A stretch of DNA of 63,129 nt from Methylorubrum aminovorans (GCF_022179725.1 NZ_BPRC01000024.1:1-63129), one strand, 5' to 3'; numbered from the stretch's first letter, positions 33,081-42,276 are shown. The notes: a model not told the origin generated them from the sequence alone. Made by a program: numbers and translations.

Positions 33081-33326
33081 TCAACCCTTCTTCTTGTACG
33101 CCTGAATCGCAGTGCGGCAGCCGGGGGAGAGCTGGGACATGTTCTTCTGGAAGCAGGCCTGGGTCTCGGGGCCGTCCTCGGGCGGCAAGCCGGCACAGAA
33201 GGTCGTGAAATCACCGGCGCATTGCTGTTGAAGAACCGCCTTGTCCTCGTCCGACATCGGCGCGGCCAACGCAGCACTGCCGGCCAACAGGGTCAAAGCA
33301 ACACCCAGCCCAAAACGTCCCAGCAT
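33081..33326 (-). CDS. Small Cys-containing exported protein
   Basis: An 81-aa protein with a signal peptide (MLGRFGLGVALTLLAGSAALA). The mature 60 residues read CAGDFTTFCAGLPPEDG then ACFQKNMSQLSPGCRTA, a four-Cys pattern seen in small alphaproteobacterial exported proteins and reminiscent of one cysteine-rich GLG1-type repeat. The four Cys probably form two disulfides, made by DsbA/DsbB. Role unknown. The gap of 247 bases to the next gene has its promoter. Confidence 0.75.
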   Translation of the reverse strand: MLGRFGLGVALTLLAGSAALAAPMSDEDKAVLQQQCAGDFTTFCAGLPPEDGPETQACFQKNMSQLSPGCRTAIQAYKKKG

Positions 33327-33573
33327 GATCTGCTCCCAAGGTGCCCAACCGATCTGGGCTGAAGGCGAGAACGCCGCGGGATCTTCAATCGTTGCACATT
33401 CTCATCGGCTCGGTGCGTCGTCGATGACTGCGTGTGCGATGAATGTTTCACACGCAGCACTTGTCCGCCCGGAGCCATGTTCGCATCGATGCCTATTCGA
33501 TCGATGCGCGTCCGGCCCTGAGGAACGAAATCGGCAGACTCCAAGTTGATCGGTTCGCAATTTGGGGGACACG

Positions 33574-34161
33574 ATGAAATCTCATCTTCTCATCGTGCTT
33601 GGGCTGATCTGTCTGATCCACCCGCATGATCTTTCAGCACAGGGCGCCTTGGAAGAAGTGCCCGCCGCGACGACGGAGGCCGATGAGCCCCGCCCGGGAC
33701 CTCCTCCGCCGCTGCCGGACCTCTCGGATCCGAACGCCCGCGCTGCGGAACCGCTGAACGAGCCCGGCGCAAGCTCCGGCATCCCGAAGACGCTGCGCGG
33801 ATCGGGAGCCAGAGCGGGCGGCCCGGCCAACGATCTCAACCCGGGCGGACAGGCCGAAGCCCCGGCACCGCCGAAAGGCGATCTCGACAAGGTCGTGGCC
33901 GGCCAAGCCCTGTTCCACGGCCATTACTGCGGCAAGGGCCAGCGCGGCGACGGGGCGCCCCCGATCGACGAGCTCGACGCGGCCTGCATGCGCCACGATG
34001 CCTGCTACGACACCAGCGGCCATCCGTCCTGCGCCTGCGACGCGGCGCTGAAGCGCGAGGCGTCGGCCGTCGCCGACAGCCCGCGAGTCTCTCTTGAAGT
34101 TCGGCGCCGGGCGCTCAGTGTGGTCGAGGCGACGGCGGCCATGGCGTGCCGCATGCCCTGA
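33574..34161 (+). CDS. Phospholipase A2-like exported protein
   Basis: A 195-aa protein starting at the ATG at 33574, which follows a GGGGGA ribosome site. Residues 1-22 are a signal peptide (ending LSAQ). Residues 25-105 are Pro/Gly-rich. The C-terminal domain has HGHYCGKGQRGDGAPPIDEL followed by ACMRHDACYD, the C-x-x-x-HD-x-C-Y motif of secreted phospholipase A2, plus CACDAALKREA. The His-Asp dyad and paired Cys are intact, so it may be active toward phospholipids or be a lipid-binding relative. It is divergent from the Cys-rich protein and convergent with PBP1A. Confidence 0.72.
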   Translation: MKSHLLIVLGLICLIHPHDLSAQGALEEVPAATTEADEPRPGPPPPLPDLSDPNARAAEPLNEPGASSGIPKTLRGSGARAGGPANDLNPGGQAEAPAPPKGDLDKVVAGQALFHGHYCGKGQRGDGAPPIDELDAACMRHDACYDTSGHPSCACDAALKREASAVADSPRVSLEVRRRALSVVEATAAMACRMP

Positions 34162-34247
34162 TCATCGACGACGCCCGTCGCGGTGCATGGGCCACGCGTC
34201 GCCCGTCCTCGACCGCGAGGGATGGGGGCCGATCCCCCGGCCGCCTC

Positions 34248-36728
34248 TCACCGCTCCCGCTGCCACAAACCGGCCCGCTCGGCCCGGGCTTGATCCTCGG
34301 CCTCGATCAGGTCGCTCGGTGCGTCCTCGCTTGCCCGCGCCCCGCCGGCCGTCACGATCAGGGCGGCGAGGTCGTCGCCGTCGAGGCGGCAGCGGGCGGA
34401 GGCCGGATCGCCGGAGCAGATCACCTCGCGGCGGCGCAGGTAGCGCGCGAGCTGGCGGGCGAGCGCGCCGCTCTCGCCGACGACGCCGAGCAGATGCACC
34501 TTGCGGCCGCGGATCGTGAGCGTGCCGGTATCGACCACCTCGGGCACGCCGCGGACCTCGCCCGTGGCCGGCGCCGCGGGCGTGGGCGCCACGGCCGCCG
34601 CCGGGGCCGGCTCGGCCCGTGCGGCGGAGGGAGCGGGGCGCTTGCGGCCCTTCAGCACCTTCTGCGCACGCTCCACGAAGTCGTGGAAGACGCGGGCCGG
34701 GATGTCGCCGCCGGTCACCTTGTTCATCGGCGCGTTGTCGTCGTTGCCGACCCAGACGCCGACGATCATGTCCGGGGTCAGGCCGACGAACCACGCGTCG
34801 CGGTAGTCCTGGCTGGTGCCGGTCTTGCCGCCGACCGCGAGGCCGTTGACCCGTGCTGCCTTGCCGGTGCCGGATTCCACTACCGCCTGGAGCGAGCCGA
34901 GCATCATGGACTGGACCTGCGCGTCCATCGCCGCGCCGGGCTTCGGTGCCGTTCGCTGGAACAGCGGCTGCGGCGTGTTCCCGCGGACCGTTCGGACGAG
35001 GTAGGGCTCCACCGGCACGCCCGGCCCGAGTACGCCGGCATAGGCGCGGGTCATCTCGAGAAGCGATACGTCCGCCGTGCCGAGCGCGAGGCTGGGCACC
35101 GCCGGCAGATCCGCCTGCACGCCGAGCCGGCGCGCCTCGGCAACGATCGCGGGGATCCCGACCTCCTCGCCGAGCTGCGCCGCGATGGTATTGACGGACA
35201 ATGCGAAGGCCTGGCGCAGCGGCAGCGCTCCGCGGAAGCGGTTGTTGGAGTTCTGCGGCTCCCACTCACCGATCTGGGTCGGGCGATCGACGAGAACGCT
35301 GTCGGGGAAATAGCCCCGCCCGTAGGCGGCGAGGTAGACGAACAGCTTGAACAGCGAGCCGGCCTGCCGCTTGGCCTGGGTCGCGCGGTTGAACTGGCTG
35401 TCCTCGTAGTCGCGCCCGCCCACCATGGCGAGGATCGCGCCGTCGGGCGCCATCGCGATCAGCGCGCCCTGGCCGACCTTCTTCTTGCCTCCCTCCGCGT
35501 CAAGGCGGCGGGCGAGCACACCCTCGGCGAGGCTCTGGAGCTCGAGGTTGAGCGTCGAGCGGACGGTGACGTCGCCCGATTCCTGCGTCAGTCGCTTCAC
35601 CTCGCCCTGCACCGCGTCGAGGAAGTAGTTGGTGCCCGGCGGCGTCTCGGGCGGGGTGTGCAGGGTCAGCTTCTCCGCCCGCGCCTTGTCGGCCTCAGAC
35701 TGGCTGATCGCGCCGGTCTCGACCATGGCCTGGAGCACGAGGTCGGCCCGCTCCTTGGCGCCGCCGAAATTGCGGGTCGGGGCGAGTTGCGAGGGCGCGC
35801 GCACGAGGCCGGCCAGCATCGCCGCTTCCGGCAGGGTCAGCTTCTCGGCGCCATGCCCGAAATAGCGCCGCGACGCCGCGTCCGCTCCATAGGCGCCGGC
35901 ACCGAAATAGGCGGTGTTGAGGTAGCCCACGAGGATCTCGGGCTTCGTCAGCGTGCTCTCCAGGCGCAGCGCCAGGAAGGCTTCCTGGATCTTGCGCCGG
36001 AGCGTCTTCTCCTGGGTGAGCGAGGTGAGGCGGGCATATTGCTGGGTGATGGTCGAGCCGCCCTCGCGCACGCCGCCGCCGGTGGCGTTGCGCCACATGG
36101 CGCGGGCCATGCCGCGCAGGTCGATGCCCCAGTGGCTGTAGAAGCGCCGGTCCTCGATCGCGACGATGGCTTGGGCCAGCCGGGGCGGCAGCGTCTTCTC
36201 GGTCAGCCGCTCGCCCTGGAACGCCCCGCGGGTGGCGAACGAGCGCCCGTCCTCGGCCTCGACCACGAGGGCGCGCTGGGCGGCCTCCGGCGCCACGCCG
36301 CCGAGCGGCGGCAGGGTAGCGAAGGCGGCGAAGACGTAGCCGGCCAGGATCACCAGCGGCAGGCCGACGAGGACCGCCAATCCGATCACCCATGGCCGAT
36401 GGCGGCGCGGGCGAACGGAGTGACGGGGGAAGGGCTGGCTCTGTGTGTCCGGCCGCTCGACCGGCGCCGGATCCGCCACGGGCGCGGCCGGCGCCGTGCG
36501 CGGGCCGGTCGAGCGGAGGCGGTCCGCCGCCCGCGCGAAGACCGGAGCGGTCCCTTTCGCCGCTTCCTTTGCCGCCGCCGTACCGCTGCGCCATGCGCCG
36601 CGCCCCGCGCTGCCGGCGAGCCGGCCGAGCTGGCGCGCGAGCAGGGCGGCCGCCCGCGCGGCCTCGCGTGCCGCCGCGCGCGTCTCGGCCTCGTCCGCGC
36701 CCGGCCTGTCAGGTCCCTGGCCCGTCAT
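34248..36728 (-). CDS. Class A penicillin-binding protein 1A with C-terminal SNase-like domain
   Basis: An 826-aa bifunctional peptidoglycan synthase. A basic cytoplasmic N-terminus precedes one membrane helix (about 115-138). The glycosyltransferase domain has AIVAIEDRRFYSHWGID and GGSTITQQYARLTS; the transpeptidase has AGSLFKLF (S-x-x-K), ALSVNTIA (S-x-N) and GGKTGTSQDYRDAW (KTG). The final about 100 residues (from TGEVRGVPEVVDTGTLTI to AERAGLWQ) resemble a staphylococcal-nuclease-like fold without obvious catalytic Arg/Glu set, an unusual addition. A GTG at 36761 is an alternative start. Monocistronic. Confidence 0.88.
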   Translation of the reverse strand: MTGQGPDRPGADEAETRAAAREAARAAALLARQLGRLAGSAGRGAWRSGTAAAKEAAKGTAPVFARAADRLRSTGPRTAPAAPVADPAPVERPDTQSQPFPRHSVRPRRHRPWVIGLAVLVGLPLVILAGYVFAAFATLPPLGGVAPEAAQRALVVEAEDGRSFATRGAFQGERLTEKTLPPRLAQAIVAIEDRRFYSHWGIDLRGMARAMWRNATGGGVREGGSTITQQYARLTSLTQEKTLRRKIQEAFLALRLESTLTKPEILVGYLNTAYFGAGAYGADAASRRYFGHGAEKLTLPEAAMLAGLVRAPSQLAPTRNFGGAKERADLVLQAMVETGAISQSEADKARAEKLTLHTPPETPPGTNYFLDAVQGEVKRLTQESGDVTVRSTLNLELQSLAEGVLARRLDAEGGKKKVGQGALIAMAPDGAILAMVGGRDYEDSQFNRATQAKRQAGSLFKLFVYLAAYGRGYFPDSVLVDRPTQIGEWEPQNSNNRFRGALPLRQAFALSVNTIAAQLGEEVGIPAIVAEARRLGVQADLPAVPSLALGTADVSLLEMTRAYAGVLGPGVPVEPYLVRTVRGNTPQPLFQRTAPKPGAAMDAQVQSMMLGSLQAVVESGTGKAARVNGLAVGGKTGTSQDYRDAWFVGLTPDMIVGVWVGNDDNAPMNKVTGGDIPARVFHDFVERAQKVLKGRKRPAPSAARAEPAPAAAVAPTPAAPATGEVRGVPEVVDTGTLTIRGRKVHLLGVVGESGALARQLARYLRRREVICSGDPASARCRLDGDDLAALIVTAGGARASEDAPSDLIEAEDQARAERAGLWQRER

Positions 36729-36944
36729 CGCGAACCGTTCGCCGCCTGGCGGAAATCCCACATCATGCGGCGGACCTTAGCGGAGCGGAGGCCGCCAAGG
36801 CTACGCGCGTGGAAGCGGCGGACCGCGAACGGGGCGGACGGGTGACCCCGGCGCCACGCTCGGGTGCCGCTCCCGTCACGTGAGCGGTCATGCGGCATCG
36901 GTCATGCGGCCTGGGCCGGTTCTGCCGAGGCCGGGATACGGACT

Positions 36945-38216
36945 ATGATCCCGGCCGATTGTCCCGGATCCGCGACCTTGATCCCTTCCCCGCCTCTTCG
37001 CCGACCCGCCCCTTGGATCGCGCTCGCCTGCGGCGCGGTGATCGTGACGATCGCCATGGGAATCCGCCAGGGCTTCGGCCTGTTCATGCGGCCGGTCGAG
37101 TTGGATTTCGGCGTCGGGCGGGAGGGCTTCGGCCTCGCCATGGCCGTGCAGAACCTGATCTTCGGCCTTGCCCAGCCCTTCGTCGGCGCACTGGCGGACC
37201 GGTTCGGTCCCGGACGCGTCGCTGCCGGCGGCGGCCTCCTCTACGCCATTGGACTCGCCCTGGCAGCCCTCGCGTCCACGGCGCTCGGCCTCACCGTCAC
37301 GCTCGGGCTTCTGCTCGGCCTTGCCATGGCCGGCGTCACCTTCGTCGTCGTGCTCGGGGCGGTCGTGCCGCTGATGCCGCCGGGGCGGCGCGGCGCGGCC
37401 GCCGGCATCGTCACGGCGGGCGGGTCGGTCGGGCAGTTCCTGCTGGTTCCGGCCACGCAGATCGCGGTGGACGGACTCGGCTGGCGCGGGGCGCTGCTCG
37501 CCGCCGCCGGCCTTGCCGCGCTGATGATCCCCCTTGCCATCGGCATCGCCCGCAAAGCCGGCTCCGCTGGGGGGCGGACGGCCGTGACACCTAACGACAT
37601 CCCGCTCAGTTCCGCCATACGGCAGGCGGCGGGCCATCGCGGCTACTGGCTGCTCAATGCCGGCTTCTTCGTCTGCGGCTTCCACATTGCCTTCGTCTCG
37701 ACCCACCTGCCGGCGTTCCTGACCGATGCCGGCCTCGATCCGGGGATCGGCGCCCGTGCGCTCGCCTTGATCGGCCTGTTCAACATTCTCGGCTCCTACG
37801 CCTTCGGCGTCGCCGCGGACCGGCTGCGCAAGAAATACGTGCTGTCGTGGATCTACTTCGCCCGCGCTGCGGTGATGGCTTTGTTCGTCGTCTTTCCCCT
37901 CACCCCGCTCACCGCGACGCTGTTTGCCTGCGCCATCGGCTTCCTCTGGCTCGGCACCGTGCCGCTGACGAGCGGCCTCGTCGGGCAGATCTTCGGCGTG
38001 CGCTACCTCTCGACCCTGTTCGGCATCGTCTTCATGAGCCATCAGGTCGGCGCCTTTTTCGGCGCGTGGGGCGCGGGCTTCATCTTCGCCCATACCGGGT
38101 CCTACGACGCGGCCTGGACCCTCTCACTCGGCATCGCGCTGCTGGCGGGCCTCCTCAACCTGCCGATCCGCGATGCTCCGCTGGCGCGCCCGGATATGCA
38201 GACGAGGCCGGCATGA
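36945..38216 (+). CDS. Major facilitator superfamily transporter
   Basis: A 423-aa inner-membrane carrier with twelve predicted helices. The A-motif region reads GALADRFGPGRVAAGG after helix 2, with a second copy GVAADRLRKKYVLSW after helix 8. It resembles the oxalate/formate antiporter-like and monocarboxylate branches of the MFS (for example IRQGFGLFMRPVELDFGVGR), which would suit a methylotroph, but the substrate cannot be fixed from the sequence. The ATG at 36945 starts before the first helix. The stop overlaps the start of a 41-codon microprotein gene (ATGA). Confidence 0.85.
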   Translation: MIPADCPGSATLIPSPPLRRPAPWIALACGAVIVTIAMGIRQGFGLFMRPVELDFGVGREGFGLAMAVQNLIFGLAQPFVGALADRFGPGRVAAGGGLLYAIGLALAALASTALGLTVTLGLLLGLAMAGVTFVVVLGAVVPLMPPGRRGAAAGIVTAGGSVGQFLLVPATQIAVDGLGWRGALLAAAGLAALMIPLAIGIARKAGSAGGRTAVTPNDIPLSSAIRQAAGHRGYWLLNAGFFVCGFHIAFVSTHLPAFLTDAGLDPGIGARALALIGLFNILGSYAFGVAADRLRKKYVLSWIYFARAAVMALFVVFPLTPLTATLFACAIGFLWLGTVPLTSGLVGQIFGVRYLSTLFGIVFMSHQVGAFFGAWGAGFIFAHTGSYDAAWTLSLGIALLAGLLNLPIRDAPLARPDMQTRPA

Positions 38217-38338
38217 GCGGGCGGGACGAACTCGTCGTCCTCGCCCTCCTCGGCGCGCTGACGCTGGTCGGTGCGCTGCTCTGGGCGCGGGAAGGCGTGA
38301 CGCTCTGGCTTGCCGCCGCCTTTCCCCTCTGCCTCTGA
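38213..38338 (+). CDS. 41-aa single-pass membrane microprotein coupled to MFS gene
   Basis: The start ATG overlaps the MFS stop in an ATGA junction. The product is MSGRDELVVLALLGALTLVG and a second short hydrophobic stretch ending FPLCL: one or two membrane segments and few charges. Overlap and matching orientation suggest translation with the transporter, perhaps as an accessory subunit. Similar tiny genes are often missed by gene finders. No family recognised. Confidence 0.5.
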   Translation: MSGRDELVVLALLGALTLVGALLWAREGVTLWLAAAFPLCL

Positions 38339-38351
38339 CCCGCTGCCCGCC

Positions 38352-38450
38352 TCACCGCGCGATGGCGCGGATGAAGTAGACGAGCGCCGTGAAGGCGAGG
38401 AGGCTCAGACCGTAGAGGGCGGCGAACCAGAGGATGCGCCGGACGCTCAA
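38352..38450 (-). CDS. CydX/DUF2474-like small subunit of bd-type oxidase
   Basis: A 32-codon gene starting at a TTG that overlaps the cydB stop (TTGA). The product (SVRRILWFAALYGLSLLAF then a second half ending FIRAIAR) is one hydrophobic helix with basic ends, as in CydX and DUF2474 peptides that stabilise the bd oxidase CydAB or CioAB. Position directly behind cydB supports this role. It is too short for most gene callers. Confidence 0.7.
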   Translation of the reverse strand: MSVRRILWFAALYGLSLLAFTALVYFIRAIAR

Positions 38451-39490
38451 TGGTAGCTCGCCGCGTTCGGGTCTTCCTCGATCTTGCCGCGGAAGACCCA
38501 GTAGGCATAGGCCGTGTAGGCGAGCGTCAGAGGCATCACCACGGCGTAGCCGACAAGGGCGAATTCCAGCGCCGAGGTCGCGTTGGCTGCCTGCCAGATC
38601 GTCAGCTTGGGCGGCACGATGTAGGGGAACAGGCTGATCGCGAGACCGAGGAAGCCGAGCAGGAACAGGGCGATCGAGAGAAGGAAGGGCGCCACCTCGC
38701 GCCCGTCCTCGATCGCCCGCCAGATTCGCCAGCAGACGAAGGCGGTCAGCAGCGGCACGGGCGCCACGAACAGCAGGTTCGGCCAGGAGAACCAGCGCCA
38801 CTGGATGTGGAGCCCGAGGAACGGCACCCAGGCACTGACGATCGCCATCGAGACGACGGTGCCGATCAGGAACTGCTTGGCCTTGATCCGCGACCAGATC
38901 TCCAGTTCGCCCGAGGTCTTCATCACGCACCACGTCGCGCCGAGAAGACCGTAGCCGCAGACGAGGCCGATGCCGGTCATGACGCTGAAGGGGGTGAGCC
39001 AATCGAAGGTGCCGCCGGTAAATCCCCGCCCTTCCGTCTGGAAGCCCTGGACGAAGGCGCCGAGCACCATGCCCTGCGCGAAGGTGGCGACCAGCGAGCC
39101 GTAGTGGAACGCGTTGTCCCACACGATCTGCGAGCGCTCGGCCTTGAAGCGGAACTCGAAGGCGACGCCGCGGAAGATCAGCGCGATCAGCATCAGGATG
39201 ATCGGCAGGTAGAGCGCCGGCAGCAGGATCGCGTAGGCGACCGAGAACACCGCGAACAGCCCGCCGCCGCCGAGCACGAGCCAGGTCTCGTTGCCGTCCC
39301 AGATCGGCGCCACCGAGAGCATCATTCGGTCGCGCCAGTTGCCGGGGCGCGCGGCGGTGAAGAGGATGCCGACCCCGAGGTCGAACCCGTCGATGACGAC
39401 GTACATCGCCACCGCGAGCGCCAGAAGGCCGGCCCAGATCAGCGGCAGCCAGAAGGCCAGGCCCTCGTACTCGTTCCCGAAGCCGAACAT
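38447..39490 (-). CDS. cydB: Cytochrome bd-type ubiquinol oxidase subunit II
   Basis: A 347-aa membrane protein with eight to nine helices. The N-terminus (WAGLLALAVAMYVVIDGFDL), PIWDGNETWLVLGGGGLFAV and FRGVAFEFRFKAE are diagnostic for CydB/CioB. CydB pairs with CydA, which carries the haems and quinone site. cydA should lie directly upstream but is not there: the preceding gene on the same strand is a small unrelated exported protein. An AGGAG site precedes the ATG at 39490, and a TATAAC-like box lies about 35 bases before it, so the pair may have its own promoter. The DUF2474-like gene follows with overlap. Confidence 0.93.
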   Translation of the reverse strand: MFGFGNEYEGLAFWLPLIWAGLLALAVAMYVVIDGFDLGVGILFTAARPGNWRDRMMLSVAPIWDGNETWLVLGGGGLFAVFSVAYAILLPALYLPIILMLIALIFRGVAFEFRFKAERSQIVWDNAFHYGSLVATFAQGMVLGAFVQGFQTEGRGFTGGTFDWLTPFSVMTGIGLVCGYGLLGATWCVMKTSGELEIWSRIKAKQFLIGTVVSMAIVSAWVPFLGLHIQWRWFSWPNLLFVAPVPLLTAFVCWRIWRAIEDGREVAPFLLSIALFLLGFLGLAISLFPYIVPPKLTIWQAANATSALEFALVGYAVVMPLTLAYTAYAYWVFRGKIEEDPNAASYH

Positions 39491-39559
39491 CGTCGCTCCT
39501 ACCCGGCGGGCGGTACACGCCCGTTATAGGAGCACCGCCTCATCAGGCCAGAACCGCGC

Positions 39560-39928
39560 TCAATGCGATGTGGGTCCCCGCCATGATGGCCGGCGGTCGC
39601 TGGCCGAGAGGGTGTCCGCGGAGGGACGCGGCGATGGGACTGGTCCGGCGGCTTGTCCGGCGAATTGACCCGCGACGTGGCGGGCGACGGCATCCGCCCC
39701 GGCCCGCACCATCTCCTCGCGGGCCTCGGGCGGCAGCGCGTTCACGGCGTTCACCAGCGCGCCGATGCCGCCGGTGGTCAGGCGATCCATCGCCTCGCCC
39801 GTCGCGGTCTCCGATGCGATCCCCGCCGTGGCGGCGCGCGGCGGGGCCGGCGACGGTCCGTCCTGGCGCTGGAGCGCGAGAAAGGACAGGGCACCGATCA
39901 CGAGGGCGGCGCGCAGGAGAAACGACAT
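39560..39928 (-). CDS. Small membrane-anchored hypothetical protein
   Basis: A 122-aa product starting MSFLLRAALVIGALSFLAL, one N-terminal membrane or signal segment, then an Ala/Pro/Arg-rich region and a helical stretch with GIGALVNAVNALPPEAREEM. No domain recognised. It precedes cydB by 69 bases in the same direction. Codon use is like the neighbours. The family is not identified; the spacing and the box before cydB argue against a tight operon. Confidence 0.5.
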   Translation of the reverse strand: MSFLLRAALVIGALSFLALQRQDGPSPAPPRAATAGIASETATGEAMDRLTTGGIGALVNAVNALPPEAREEMVRAGADAVARHVAGQFAGQAAGPVPSPRPSADTLSASDRRPSWRGPTSH

Positions 39929-40299
39929 CGATCCGGTTCCAAGGGGCGCTGCTTGGCCGGCTCGGCCGGCGCGAATTCCTGATGCGATCCTGCCATCGTC
40001 CCGGCACGGCGGGATGAAGCGCGAGAGACGAAAACGCCGACGTGGTGAACGAAGCCTTTTTCCGCCCGATGCCGCCCTCTCGCAGGCCCGTTTACCCTCT
40101 GCGGAGCATCGCCGGGGCCGGTTCCGGGTGCTGTGAAGAACGGGGATCGGCGCCTCGGCCGGGGTCCGCAGGGGCCGGTCGCTGCCGCGGTCGGCAGCAA
40201 GTGAGCGACCCTTTTCATCCTCGCTTAAACCGGCTCTGCGACGGTTTGCTCGAAGATCGTAACGAGTAGTCGAGGGGCGCGGGCCACCCGTTTTCGGGC
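39929..40299. other. Divergent intergenic region before histidine kinase
   Basis: 371 bases between two divergently read genes. It is expected to hold promoters for both, but no clear box, repeat or RNA was recognised and the short frames here show no family features. Confidence 0.4.
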
Positions 40300-42276
40300 T
40301 TGGATTTCGCGCTGTGCGTGGTGGTGTTGCGTAAGAACGGTGCCCTTGCCTCCCTCTTCGATGCCCGTCTCGCCGGGCTGGTCCACGCCTCCGCGATGGC
40401 CGAGCCCGGCGTGCGATTCCGCCACGAGCGGTTCCTAATCTCGCGGCTCGCCACCGGCGCCGCGATGATGGCCGGGCTGCCGCCCTATCTCGTCTGGCGC
40501 GGCGTCCCGAGCGGCATCGAGGCGATCGCCATCGCGAGCCTGTTCCTGCCGCTGCTCGCGGCCGTCGTGCTGTCGCGCACCGGCTCGCTGTGGGTCGCCC
40601 ATGCCCTGTCCTCGCTCGGCCTGACCGGAATCGTCGTCTGCCTCGCCGCGCTGACCGGCGGCGCGAGTTCGGCCGCGGCGATCTGGCTGGTGGCGGTGCC
40701 GCTCGAGGCGATGATCTCCGGCTCGCGCCGGGCGACGATCGCGGCCTCCGTCATCGCCGTCCTCGGCGCCTTCGCCGTCGCGCTGAGCGGCTACCTTCCG
40801 GTCGGAAGCCTCGCGCTGACGTGGCCGAACGCCGTCGTCATGCCGGTCTTCGCCGTCACCGCCATCGGCCACATCGCGGCGCAGGCGATGGAGCACATGC
40901 GCCGCGAGGGCGAGTGGCGCACCCGCATGCAGGACAACGAGGCCCGCGACCGCCTGCTGCTCTCGGCCATCGACGACCTCGTGACCTGGCACGATTCGAA
41001 TGGCCGCGTGCTGGAGGCCAGCGGTTCGGCCGCCCGCTTCGTCGGCGCCGAGGCGAGCCGCCTGCGCGGCCACGGCCTGCTCGACCGGGTGCATATCGGC
41101 GACCGTCCGGCGCTGCTCCAGGCGATCAGCGACGTCGCCGCCCACGGCGCCCCGGCGACCGTCCCCTTCCGCCTGCATCTCGATGCGCCTCGCAGCGACG
41201 GCAGCCGCACGATCTTCGCCGAGATGCGCGCGCATCGGATCGAGGCGGGGCTGGCCGGCGCCAACGGCTCGACCGTCGTCGCCGTGACCCGCGACGTGAC
41301 CGAGCACCGCCGCCACGCGCAGGAACTCGACCGGGCCCGCGCCGAGGCCGAGCGCGCCGACGAGGTGAAGACCCACTTCCTCGCCACCGTCAGCCACGAG
41401 CTGCGTACCCCGCTCAACGCCATCATCGGCTTCTCGGACGTGCTGGGCGGGGAGGGCGCGGTGAGCCTCTCGCCGGAGCGCTCGCGCGAATATGCCGGCA
41501 TCATCGCCCAGTCCGGGCGTCATCTGCTCGAGGTCGTGAACACCCTGCTCGACATCTCGCGCATCCGCGGCGGCCATTTCGACTTCCAGCCCGAGCCGGT
41601 GGATGTCGAGGCGCTGATCCGCAGCTGCTGCGACCTGATGCGGCTCAAGGCCGACGCCTCGGGCGTCACCCTGGCGAGCGCGCCCGTGCCCGCCGGCTGT
41701 GCCCTTGTGGCGGATGCCCGCGCCTGCCGCCAGATGCTCATCAACCTGATCTCCAACGCCGTGAAGTTCACGCCCCGCGGCGGCCGGGTCGAGGTGATGG
41801 TGCGCCGGGGCGGGGCCTATTTCGACCTCGTGGTGAGCGACACCGGCATCGGCATCACCGAGGCCGACCTGCCGCGGCTTGGCGACCCCTTCTTCCAGGT
41901 CGGCGGCGGCTACGGCCGGACCCACGAGGGAACCGGGCTCGGCCTCTCGGTGGTGCGCGGCCTCGCCGGGCTGCACGGCGGTGCCGTCTCGGTCGAGAGT
42001 GCGCCGGGCAGGGGCACGGCCGTCACCGTGACGCTGCCGCTCGATTGCAGCCGCGCCAAGGCCGCCACGACCGCCGGTAAAGCGGGGCTCGACAGCGCGA
42101 AGATCGTGCCGGCGCAGAACCAGCCGGCACCGATCCGCACCTCGGTGCGGGGGGCGGCATCGGAGCCGGCGCCCGAGCCGATCCGTCTGCCGGTCGGCCT
42201 GTTCGATCCCGCCCCATTGCCTGCCCCATCGCCCAACCCCCTGCCTGTCAACGCCCCGATGCGCCGCGCCGGATGA
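40300..42276 (+). CDS. Membrane PAS sensor histidine kinase
   Basis: A 658-aa hybrid-free kinase. About five to six helices occupy residues 45-195. A PAS domain (about 215-330) is followed by a linker helix and HisKA with SHELRTPLNAIIGFSDVL (phospho-accepting His at residue 366). The HATPase domain has ISNAVKFTPRGG, SDTGIGITEADLPRL and HEGTGLGLSVVRGL. A Pro-rich C-terminal tail follows. It belongs to the PleC/DivJ-like alphaproteobacterial kinases. The true start may be the TTG at 40300, a GTG around 40318, or the ATG at 40396. No response regulator is adjacent. Confidence 0.88.
   Translation: MDFALCVVVLRKNGALASLFDARLAGLVHASAMAEPGVRFRHERFLISRLATGAAMMAGLPPYLVWRGVPSGIEAIAIASLFLPLLAAVVLSRTGSLWVAHALSSLGLTGIVVCLAALTGGASSAAAIWLVAVPLEAMISGSRRATIAASVIAVLGAFAVALSGYLPVGSLALTWPNAVVMPVFAVTAIGHIAAQAMEHMRREGEWRTRMQDNEARDRLLLSAIDDLVTWHDSNGRVLEASGSAARFVGAEASRLRGHGLLDRVHIGDRPALLQAISDVAAHGAPATVPFRLHLDAPRSDGSRTIFAEMRAHRIEAGLAGANGSTVVAVTRDVTEHRRHAQELDRARAEAERADEVKTHFLATVSHELRTPLNAIIGFSDVLGGEGAVSLSPERSREYAGIIAQSGRHLLEVVNTLLDISRIRGGHFDFQPEPVDVEALIRSCCDLMRLKADASGVTLASAPVPAGCALVADARACRQMLINLISNAVKFTPRGGRVEVMVRRGGAYFDLVVSDTGIGITEADLPRLGDPFFQVGGGYGRTHEGTGLGLSVVRGLAGLHGGAVSVESAPGRGTAVTVTLPLDCSRAKAATTAGKAGLDSAKIVPAQNQPAPIRTSVRGAASEPAPEPIRLPVGLFDPAPLPAPSPNPLPVNAPMRRAG

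Noticed and set aside
34146..36845. 899-codon frame on the plus strand
   Set aside because: Antisense of PBP1A; no family features and very high Arg content.
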